Below are positions 16,979 to 23,297 of a DNA stretch of 64,000 nt, one piece after another. The stretch's first letter is position 1. Each line of letters starts with the position of its first letter. The position numbers were made by a program, and so were the translations under genes. Below the pieces are notes generated by a model. The model saw nothing but the letters and a program-made list of their open reading frames with translations, searched no databases and was not told where the DNA came from. The DNA is from Gramella sp. MAR_2010_147. Its GTDB lineage: Bacteria; Bacteroidota; Bacteroidia; Flavobacteriales; Flavobacteriaceae. The stretch lies in contig NZ_LT629741.1 in the NCBI RefSeq assembly GCF_900105135.1, positions 2,232,001-2,296,000 on the forward strand, given 5' to 3'.

Positions 16979-17068
16979 ATGAGGCAAGAAAAAGAGGAAT
17001 TTGTAATTAGTATTGTGCTTCTTTCAGTATCAGTATTAACTATCCTATTAATTTCAATTTTTGCATAA
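16979..17068 (+). CDS. 29-aa single-membrane-span peptide
   Basis: ORF starting MRQEKEEFVISIVLLSVSV and continuing as one hydrophobic helix to the end. It is followed after one base by a large hairpin (17070-17108). It faces another tiny membrane peptide gene on the opposite strand. Same design as the 34-aa peptide behind the integrase. Confidence 0.42.
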   Translation: MRQEKEEFVISIVLLSVSVLTILLISIFA

Positions 17069-17069
17069 T

Positions 17070-17108
17070 AAAAGGATGACATTCCGAGGGGAATAATATC
17101 ATCCTTTT
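17070..17108. terminator. symmetrical hairpin between two convergent peptide genes
   Basis: A perfect 10-bp outer stem (17070-17079 with 17099-17108) ending in AAAA/TTTT and an inner 5-bp stem ATTCC/GGAAT. Its symmetry would let it terminate transcripts from both sides. Confidence 0.6.
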
Positions 17109-17130
17109 GCTAACCTTAAAATTAAAACAT

Positions 17131-17223
17131 TTAGGCTACAAATTTATACACTATATAAACCGCTAACACAACCGAGAGGCCCAGTATTATTGCTCGAAAG
17201 ATATAGGAATAATCTTGAATCAT
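17131..17223 (-). CDS. 30-aa single-membrane-span peptide
   Basis: Minus-strand ORF starting MIQDYSYIFRAIILGLSVV, one hydrophobic helix ending KFVA. It converges on the 29-aa peptide gene across the hairpin at 17070-17108. Comparable short membrane peptides occur in type I toxin systems and in phages, but no family is recognisable. Confidence 0.4.
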   Translation of the reverse strand: MIQDYSYIFRAIILGLSVVLAVYIVYKFVA

Positions 17224-17312
17224 AAACTAAGTGTGTAACAGTAATTAATAAAATTATTTAGTTTCCCTAAATTATATAGGTAGGGTTTTCCAGTAATTTT
17301 AACCGGATGATT

Positions 17313-17332
17313 CGTCCCCTCATTCGTCCCCT
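17313..17332. repeat. right pair of CGTCCCCT arm-type sites
   Basis: CGTCCCCT at 17313-17320 and 17325-17332, same orientation and 12-base period as the left pair (12191-12210). The second copy is part of the 77-bp att repeat. Confidence 0.65.
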
Positions 17333-17401
17333 AAAATAAAAAAACCCTATAAACTGTAGTGTTTATAGGGTCTATCAAGTTGTAAAAGTGGTCCCACTTG
17401 G
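17325..17401. repeat. right attachment-site direct repeat (attR)
   Basis: Partner of 11993-12069, offset by exactly 5,332 bases and free of gaps. It carries the arm motif, the tRNA terminator and the tRNA 3' end. The core is 17383-17401. Because both terminator and tRNA end are supplied by this copy, insertion leaves a complete tRNA transcription unit. Confidence 0.85.
17338..17370 (-). terminator. terminator of the tRNA-Met gene
   Basis: A perfect 10-bp stem (17345-17354 with 17361-17370), 6-base loop and seven T in the direction of the tRNA. It lies inside the att repeat, 19 bases past the tRNA 3' end. Confidence 0.88.
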
Positions 17402-17462
17402 GCTCGAACCAAGGACCACCTGATTATGAGTCAGGTGCTCTAACCAACTGAGCTATGGGACC
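17389..17462 (-). tRNA. tRNA-Met (anticodon CAT)
   Basis: A 74-nt cloverleaf: acceptor GGTCCCA/TGGGACC, D arm GCTC/GAGC, anticodon stem CCTGA/TCAGG with loop CTCATAA (anticodon CAT), variable loop TGGTC, T arm CTTGG/CCAAG with TTCGAGC loop, discriminator A. The CCA end is not encoded. CAT could also belong to a lysidine-modified Ile tRNA; the sequence alone leaves some doubt, elongator Met being my first choice. Its 3' end is the integration target of the neighbouring element. Confidence 0.95.
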
Positions 17463-17550
17463 GGATACGTATTTGTATCGCGAGCGCAAATTTAGATAAT
17501 TGCTTTGTAGCGAACAAAACATTTTTAAATAAATATATAATGGAAGTCTT

Positions 17551-17982
17551 CTATGCTCCTTCTACATCGGGGAGTGCTGGGGAGGGTCTTTCCTGACACA
17601 ACTCTACCAACACTCCATTGGCATCTTTCGGATGCATAAAAGCAACCAGCTTATTATCTGCTCCCGGCTTTGGATTTTCATTTAATAGTCTGAACCCTTC
17701 ACCTTTGAGCCTTTTAATTTCAGCATGAATATCGTCCACATAAAAAGCAATATGATGAATTCCCTCACCCCTTTTTTCTATAAATTTCGCAACAGGGCTT
17801 TCAGGATCGGTAGCTGCCAGCAATTCAATTTTACTTTCACCAATTTCAAAAAAAGAAGTAGAGACACCCTCACTTTCTACCACTTCAGTTTTATAATGCT
17901 CTGCACCCAACACGGCTTCATAAGTTTTATTGGCTGCATCCAGATCTTTGACGGCTATTCCTATATGTTCTATTCTCTTCAT
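17551..17982 (-). CDS. mce: methylmalonyl-CoA epimerase
   Basis: Interconverts (R)- and (S)-methylmalonyl-CoA in the propionate/succinate pathway. The 143-aa vicinal-oxygen-chelate protein has two beta-alpha-beta-beta-beta modules. Likely metal ligands are His6 (EHIGIAV), the His pair in GIHHIAFYV and Glu in LVELCQE. It lies upstream of the tRNA gene on the same strand and divergent from rbfA. The C-terminal tail after the last ligand is slightly longer than usual. Confidence 0.93.
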   Translation of the reverse strand: MKRIEHIGIAVKDLDAANKTYEAVLGAEHYKTEVVESEGVSTSFFEIGESKIELLAATDPESPVAKFIEKRGEGIHHIAFYVDDIHAEIKRLKGEGFRLLNENPKPGADNKLVAFMHPKDANGVLVELCQERPSPALPDVEGA

Positions 17983-18070
17983 AATTCAATTTTTGATGAA
18001 ACAAATATCAATAATTAATGTTATATGATTCAAATTCATTCATATGAAGATAAATCACAGTTAAAAATTT

Positions 18071-18078
18071 TACTTTTG
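18071..18078 (+). promoter_or_regulatory. -7 element of rbfA, implying a leaderless transcript
   Basis: TACTTTTG is a perfect TAnnTTTG match ending only 4 bases before the rbfA ATG (18083), so transcription would begin at or next to the start codon. The rnpA gene has the same box at the same distance (61333-61340). Confidence 0.6.
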
Positions 18079-18082
18079 TAGT

Positions 18083-18478
18083 ATGGAAGAAACGAACAGA
18101 CAAAAAAAGATAGGTGGATTGTTGCAGAAGGACCTGGCAGATATCTTACAGAATTCTCTAAGAGAAAGCGGCAGGACAGGAATTTTGGTTTCTGTTTCCA
18201 AGGTTCGGGTAACTACAGATCTTTCGATCGCCAAGGCATATGTAAGCATTTTTCCTTCTAAGCACCAGCAGGAAGTAATTGAAGAAATAAACGAAAATAA
18301 ATCGCAGATCAAACATGAGATGGCTCAGCGCACGAGGCATCAGTTAAGGAAAATGCCCGATCTCAGTTTTTATATAGATGATTCGCTTGAATATATAGAT
18401 GGTATTGAAAAATCTATTAAGGGAAAAGAAGATCCTGTGGCCAACCCAGATCTATTAGATAAGCGGAAAAAATCTTAA
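18083..18478 (+). CDS. rbfA: 30S ribosome-binding factor A
   Basis: Assembly and cold-adaptation factor that binds the 30S subunit near the 5' end of 16S rRNA. The 131-aa protein has the KH-like fold: N-terminal KIGGLLQKDLADILQ helix, strand VTTDLSIAKAYVSIFP, then IKHEMAQRTRHQLRKMPDLSFYIDDS. The C-terminal 25 residues are a charged extension. It is followed after one base by the permease gene, with which it is likely cotranscribed. Confidence 0.94.
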   Translation: MEETNRQKKIGGLLQKDLADILQNSLRESGRTGILVSVSKVRVTTDLSIAKAYVSIFPSKHQQEVIEEINENKSQIKHEMAQRTRHQLRKMPDLSFYIDDSLEYIDGIEKSIKGKEDPVANPDLLDKRKKS

Positions 18479-18479
18479 A

Positions 18480-19682
18480 TTGAAATTTCCTCTATATATC
18501 GCCAAAAGGTATCTTTTTACAAAAAGTAAAAGCAATGCCATTAATATTATTACCATTATCGCGGCGATTGGAGTATTTGCAGGTGCATTTTCTTTATTTG
18601 TAGTGCTTAGCGGATTTTCAGGACTAAGAGATTTCAGTCTTTCCTTTTCCAATGAATTTGATCCAGACCTTAAAGCTTTTCCGAAAGAAGGTAAGGTGAT
18701 CAGGATTTCTGAAGAACAAATCATTCGGCTTCAGCAAATTGAAGGTGTTGAAAGTTTCAGCAAGATCATTGAAGAAAGGGTTATTCTTACCTATAAATCT
18801 AAAGAGCAGCCAGCCTATATTAAAGGTGTGGATGAAGAATACAGAAGGGTGAATCAAATTGATAGTGCCATTGTATTTGGAACCTGGCTTACTAACAGTG
18901 AACCACAGGTGGTGATTGGAAACGGACTCTCAAGGTTGCTGGATGTTGGAACATTCAATTATCAAAACCTCCTTAAGATCATGGTGCCCAAACCCGGGAA
19001 AGCTGCCATTACTATGACCAATCTTCAGGATGCTTTTAGTGCCCGGCAAACAATTGTGAGCGGAATTTACAGCGTAAATGAGGAACTGGATGATAAATAT
19101 GTGTTTACCCACCTTAATTTCGCGAAAGATCTTCTGAATCTTGATGAAAACGAATATTCTGCGATTGAGTTCAAACTACATCCTGAAATTTCTACAGATC
19201 AGGTGACTGAAGAAATCAAAAAAGTATTTGATGGTAATGCAAGCATTAAAACACGTGCAGAATTAAATGACGCATTAAACAAAATGCTAAATTCTGAAAA
19301 CCTGTTCGTTTATCTCATATTTACACTTGTACTTACCATTGCATTATTTAATGTGGTAGGATCTATTATTGTAATGATCCTGGACAAACGAGAAAACATC
19401 AAAACGCTTCATAGCCTGGGTGCTACTCCAAATCAAATCAAGAATATTTTCTTTTTACAGGGGATGCTAATGACAGGTTTAGGCGGAATTATTGGGCTAG
19501 CTGTTGCAGTAATTCTAATTATACTTCAGATGAATTATGACCTTGTCATGATCACCCCTAATTTACCTTATCCTGTAGCAATGGAGGTTGAAAATATCTT
19601 TATTGTTCTAATTACCATTTTCACACTTGGACTCATTGCCTCGTATATTGCAGCAGGAAGAAGTAAGAAAGCACTCAGCTAA
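18480..19682 (+). CDS. ABC transporter permease, LolC/E (FtsX) family
   Basis: Inner-membrane permease of the lipoprotein-releasing type. The 400-aa protein has one membrane segment at about 20-42, a large periplasmic domain (about 45-265), and three C-terminal segments with the FtsX pattern (LVLTIALFNVVGSIIVMIL, then IFFLQGMLMTGLGGIIGLAV). It starts with TTG one base after rbfA; the N-terminal FPLYIAKRYLFTKSKSNAINIIT is a classical LolC/E opening, so the TTG start is well supported. The partner ATPase is not adjacent. Its stop overlaps the convergent dus gene by 3 bases. Confidence 0.88.
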   Translation: MKFPLYIAKRYLFTKSKSNAINIITIIAAIGVFAGAFSLFVVLSGFSGLRDFSLSFSNEFDPDLKAFPKEGKVIRISEEQIIRLQQIEGVESFSKIIEERVILTYKSKEQPAYIKGVDEEYRRVNQIDSAIVFGTWLTNSEPQVVIGNGLSRLLDVGTFNYQNLLKIMVPKPGKAAITMTNLQDAFSARQTIVSGIYSVNEELDDKYVFTHLNFAKDLLNLDENEYSAIEFKLHPEISTDQVTEEIKKVFDGNASIKTRAELNDALNKMLNSENLFVYLIFTLVLTIALFNVVGSIIVMILDKRENIKTLHSLGATPNQIKNIFFLQGMLMTGLGGIIGLAVAVILIILQMNYDLVMITPNLPYPVAMEVENIFIVLITIFTLGLIASYIAAGRSKKALS

Positions 19683-20671
19683 GCAAATTCATATCCTGCA
19701 AATTCTCTCTCCACTTCATCAAATGCTTTAAAAACATCTATAGAATGATCACTGGTCACCATTTTCATTCGGTATTCCTTAAAGTGAGGAATACCTTTGA
19801 AATAATTTGTATAATGGCGTCTGGTTTCAAAAACACCTAGGCGTTCTCCTTTCCAGTCGATCGACATTTGAAGATGTCTCCTGGCCGCATCTACTCTTTC
19901 TTCAAGCGTTGGCGGAGCCATATGTTCGCCGGTTTTAAAGTAATGCTTAACCTCTCTAAAGAACCAGGGATAACCAATACTTGCACGACCTATCATCGCA
20001 CCATCCAATCCAAATTTATCACGCATCTCCACCGCTCTTTCAGGTGAATCTACATCTCCGTTTCCGAAAACCGGAATATGCATCCTGGGATTATTTTTTA
20101 CCTCAGCAATTGGAGCCCAGTCGGCTTCCCCTTTATACATCTGTGCCCTGGTTCTGCCGTGAATAGAAATTGCCTGGCAGCCTACATCCTGAAGTCTTTC
20201 AGCAACCTCTATGATCTTGATAGAATCGTGATCCCAGCCTAATCTTGTCTTTACCGTTACTGGCAATTTAGTATGTTTTACCATAGCTTCTGTCAAAGAA
20301 ACCATTAGATCCACATCTTTTAGAATACCCGCACCGGCACCTTTTGAAACCACCTTTTTTACTGGACATCCAAAGTTAATATCAATAATATCAGGACCTG
20401 ATTTTTCAACAATTTCAACAGACTGAAGCATGGATTCCAGGTTAGCTCCAAAGATCTGTATACCAACCGGGCGTTCTTTTTCGTAAATATCAAGTTTCAT
20501 GGTGCTCTTAGCTGCATCCCGAATAAGCCCTTCAGAAGAGATAAATTCAGTATACACCACATCTGCTCCCTGCTCCTTACAAAGCGCACGAAATGGCGGG
20601 TCACTCACATCTTCCATCGGTGCCAGAAGCAACGGAAAGTCTCCTACATCTATATTTCCAATTTTTGCCAA
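19679..20671 (-). CDS. dus: tRNA-dihydrouridine synthase (DusB-like)
   Basis: FMN enzyme reducing uridine to dihydrouridine in tRNA D-loops. The 330-aa TIM barrel shows LLLAPMEDVSDPPF at the N-terminus, catalytic Cys in DINFGCPVKKV, FMN/substrate Lys and Arg in VTVKTRLGWD, SIHGRTRAQMY and GAMIGRAS. The start codon is TTG; the family-conserved stretch directly after it (KIGNIDVGDFPLLLAPM) fixes this start. The gene lies 21 bases downstream of a perfect -7 box. Confidence 0.93.
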   Translation of the reverse strand: MAKIGNIDVGDFPLLLAPMEDVSDPPFRALCKEQGADVVYTEFISSEGLIRDAAKSTMKLDIYEKERPVGIQIFGANLESMLQSVEIVEKSGPDIIDINFGCPVKKVVSKGAGAGILKDVDLMVSLTEAMVKHTKLPVTVKTRLGWDHDSIKIIEVAERLQDVGCQAISIHGRTRAQMYKGEADWAPIAEVKNNPRMHIPVFGNGDVDSPERAVEMRDKFGLDGAMIGRASIGYPWFFREVKHYFKTGEHMAPPTLEERVDAARRHLQMSIDWKGERLGVFETRRHYTNYFKGIPHFKEYRMKMVTSDHSIDVFKAFDEVEREFAGYEFA

Positions 20672-20691
20672 AACTACTGTATTTCAGTTGG

Positions 20692-20699
20692 CAAAATTA
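20692..20699 (-). promoter_or_regulatory. -7 element of dus
   Basis: The minus strand reads TAATTTTG, a perfect TAnnTTTG match, 20 bases before the TTG start of dus. Confidence 0.45.
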
Positions 20700-20739
20700 C
20701 TAAATAAAATGAATTGATTAAAAATACTGAGATAAAGTA

Positions 20740-23169
20740 CTAATCCAGCACCGATTGTTCTTTTAAACGCTCACTCTCTTCAGCATTAATCGCCCTGCTG
20801 TTATCATTCAGTTTAAAATTACCAAATTTGTAGATGAGCCCAAGTCTAAGCATCCTGGATTCCGGTTTGGCAAAAAACCCGTTATTCTGATTGAGGTATT
20901 GAGATTTTAACGGAATATTCATAGAATTAAAAGCATCTTCAAGATTCACGGTTGCGGTAAGCCTGGAATCAAAAAAGGTCTTTTTAAGCCCCAAAGTTAA
21001 TCCATATTGTGGTTCATCAAATACATAAGATCCTGCAATAAAGGTTGGTAAATAAGTCCCTATAACTTCTGCTGAAAAACTACCGTCTTTGCCCAGGATG
21101 AAATAATTATACGCCTGAATATAAGTGCTTAAAACATCATTTTTCACAAGCTGTCCGCCACTTTCAAGAGCCGGGAATTCATTTTCCATATAGAAAAAGG
21201 AAGCATAGGTAGAAAGCACCCACCAGTCATTTAAATATGAGTAATACGTTACATCAAAACTAAATTGCTGTTCGTAATTCATATTCAGGTTCACGCTTCT
21301 CAAATTTCTGTTTTCATTATCCTGAAAAGGTAATAGTGCTATGGAATTCTCTGCTCTGTCCCAATATAGATCAAAGAACCATGTATTCTTATAATTATAA
21401 TTAAAGGTGATCTTATTTGAAATTGAAGGCATTAAATTAGGATTACCTTCCTGAAAATTATTTTCATTTATGAAATAACGATAAGAATTCAGGCTTTGAA
21501 ATCTTGGTCTTGAAATTCGGCGGCTATAATCAAGTCCAAATGAATGGTCCTCTTCAGGTGAATATGAAACATAAAAGGTGGGGAAAAGTTCAAAATACTC
21601 CTGGGTATTCACGGTTCCAAAAGTTCTGGAATCTCCCTGCACATCTGTATACTCACCACGAAGCCCAAGCTGCATTGCCCATTTTTCCCAGTCTTTAGAG
21701 AGACTCACATAGGCCGCATAAATATTTTCATCATATACAAGGCCATCAGATAACGCAGGATCAAAGCTACGTAAACCATCATTTGTATTATAATAGTCCT
21801 GTCCACTTTCTGTATTCAAGCCTGAATATTTTACACCGGTTTCAAAATCTGTAGAACCTAATGGAGTAGAAATATCAATCTGCCCTGTATAGATCTCACT
21901 ATTTTGCTTTGCTTCTGTAGTAAAAGAATTATCTCTTATAAAACTTCCATTTTCTTCAAAGTAATTTGTCATGATATGCTGAAACTGGCTGTTATCATAG
22001 TTTATATAATTTCCAATCGCAGATAGGCTTCCATTTTCACCCAGACTGGTATTATACGTACCGGCCAGAAGTATATTGTCTGTGTTGCTGTGTAAGCGAG
22101 TGTCTGTAGTAAACAAAGAATCCAGAGCATTCGTATTGTCATAGATATTCGTTAAACCATTAATATCACTATCTGAATCTGGCGTTATTTGAATATTGGC
22201 ACTTAAACTTAATGTGCTTGCCTCGCCAAGCGTAAAATCGAGAATCGTATTAAGGCTGTGAGAATACATATAAGTATTCTTTTTAAAATCTGTGATCCAG
22301 CGCGATTCTACTTCAGAATTAGGTGCATAAAATTCTATGTAACTCTCATCGTTTTTGTAGAGATCCCTTTGATTGTAATTATAACTGGCGTAAAAATTAA
22401 GCCAGTCATTCTTGTAATACTGATTGGTTCCAATATTGTATTTAGGAACAACAGCAATAGTATTGGAGGCATTAATACTTCCTTTATAGCCTATAGAAAT
22501 ATTTTTTGAGGTTGTGATATTTAGAATAACTCCGCCTTCAGCATCGTATTTTGCAGGAGGATTTGTGATCACTTCCACCGTTTTTACATTTCCTGCAGAA
22601 AATCCTTCAAGCAACTGTTGAAGTTCCTGTGAGCTTAAATAAACTTTCCTGTCATTAATATAAACCGTCGCAGGCCTGTTCTTTACCAGTAAATTTCCCT
22701 GACTTACAATAACACCGGGAGTACGCTTTAAAATATCAAATGTATTGCCGGTAGACAAACTGGAGTTTTCAACGTCAAAAACCAATCGGTCAACTTTTCT
22801 GCTGATCTTAGGCCTACGGGCATTCACTACCACCTCATCCAGATTATCTGAAGACTCTTCTAAAGTAATCGGTTTAAGTTTTGTAGGACCTTTTACGCTG
22901 ACTTCCTGAAGAAGTTCTGTGTATCCTACAAAAGAAACCTTTAATATATAGGTGCTATCCTTAACGTTCTCGATTAAAAAACTTCCATCATCTTCAGAGA
23001 TTGTTCCTTTATATACACTTGTAGAGTCTGCTGCATTTAAAAGGATCACATTAGCAAAGGCCACAGGTGTTTTATCCTGATTTTGAATATTTCCGGAAAG
23101 TGAATTCTGAGAAAAGAAAACATATGGAATTAGTAGAATAAAAAGGGGAGCGAACTTAACTTTTGACAT
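20740..23169 (-). CDS. outer-membrane beta-barrel protein, TonB-dependent receptor type
   Basis: An 809-aa outer-membrane protein: signal peptide, CarboxypepD-like beta-sandwich (about 25-105, QDKTPVAFANVILLNAADST), a plug region (about 110-215, with VDRLVFDVENSSLSTGNTFDILKRTPGV), then a long beta-barrel rich in alternating aromatic and polar residues (OMP_b-brl_3 type). The end is LRLGLIYKFGNFKLND plus a charged tail, so the last barrel strand is not at the very C-terminus. Such proteins take up or sense ligands at the surface; the cargo here is not deducible. It has its own promoter (23204-23231) and is separate from the peptidoglycan operons next door. Confidence 0.88.
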   Translation of the reverse strand: MSKVKFAPLFILLIPYVFFSQNSLSGNIQNQDKTPVAFANVILLNAADSTSVYKGTISEDDGSFLIENVKDSTYILKVSFVGYTELLQEVSVKGPTKLKPITLEESSDNLDEVVVNARRPKISRKVDRLVFDVENSSLSTGNTFDILKRTPGVIVSQGNLLVKNRPATVYINDRKVYLSSQELQQLLEGFSAGNVKTVEVITNPPAKYDAEGGVILNITTSKNISIGYKGSINASNTIAVVPKYNIGTNQYYKNDWLNFYASYNYNQRDLYKNDESYIEFYAPNSEVESRWITDFKKNTYMYSHSLNTILDFTLGEASTLSLSANIQITPDSDSDINGLTNIYDNTNALDSLFTTDTRLHSNTDNILLAGTYNTSLGENGSLSAIGNYINYDNSQFQHIMTNYFEENGSFIRDNSFTTEAKQNSEIYTGQIDISTPLGSTDFETGVKYSGLNTESGQDYYNTNDGLRSFDPALSDGLVYDENIYAAYVSLSKDWEKWAMQLGLRGEYTDVQGDSRTFGTVNTQEYFELFPTFYVSYSPEEDHSFGLDYSRRISRPRFQSLNSYRYFINENNFQEGNPNLMPSISNKITFNYNYKNTWFFDLYWDRAENSIALLPFQDNENRNLRSVNLNMNYEQQFSFDVTYYSYLNDWWVLSTYASFFYMENEFPALESGGQLVKNDVLSTYIQAYNYFILGKDGSFSAEVIGTYLPTFIAGSYVFDEPQYGLTLGLKKTFFDSRLTATVNLEDAFNSMNIPLKSQYLNQNNGFFAKPESRMLRLGLIYKFGNFKLNDNSRAINAEESERLKEQSVLD

Positions 23170-23203
23170 AAGTAGGTTGACGTAATCTTAAATAAAATAT
23201 CGA

Positions 23204-23231
23204 CAAATATAAAATTTATTAAACACTTCAA
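23204..23231 (-). promoter_or_regulatory. promoter of the outer-membrane receptor gene
   Basis: The minus strand has -7 TATATTTG (23204-23211) and TTG (23229-23231) 17 bases upstream; the gene starts 34 bases downstream. Confidence 0.55.
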
Positions 23232-23297
23232 CATATTTTTAATAAGTCTCTCGAGAAATCTATAAATATTTTAAAAATTAATGCGATTTAAATAAGT

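Larger units (their letters stand above)
12051..17401. mobile_element. tRNA-integrated element with tyrosine recombinase and HUH replication initiator
   Basis: About 5.33 kb between the identical 19-bp cores of two direct repeats at the 3' end of a tRNA-Met gene. Contents in order: tyrosine recombinase, a 34-aa membrane peptide, a 226-aa protein, an HTH protein, a 72-aa protein, a two-tyrosine HUH initiator, two tiny ORFs, a lipoprotein on the minus strand and a convergent pair of about 30-aa membrane peptides. Paired CGTCCCCT motifs flank it inside both ends. The intact tRNA remains at the right end. There is no capsid, relaxase-plus-coupling or conjugation gene, so it looks like a small integrative rolling-circle element, or a satellite, that depends on helper functions for transfer. 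Confidence 0.85.

Noticed and set aside
12051..17401. Integrated Microviridae-type prophage
   Set aside because: The initiator would fit, but no major capsid or pilot protein gene is present in the 5.3 kb.
20740..23169. Outer-membrane receptor as part of the peptidoglycan locus
   Set aside because: It has its own promoter, no SusD partner and no sequence feature tying it to cell-wall fragments; adjacency alone is not enough.
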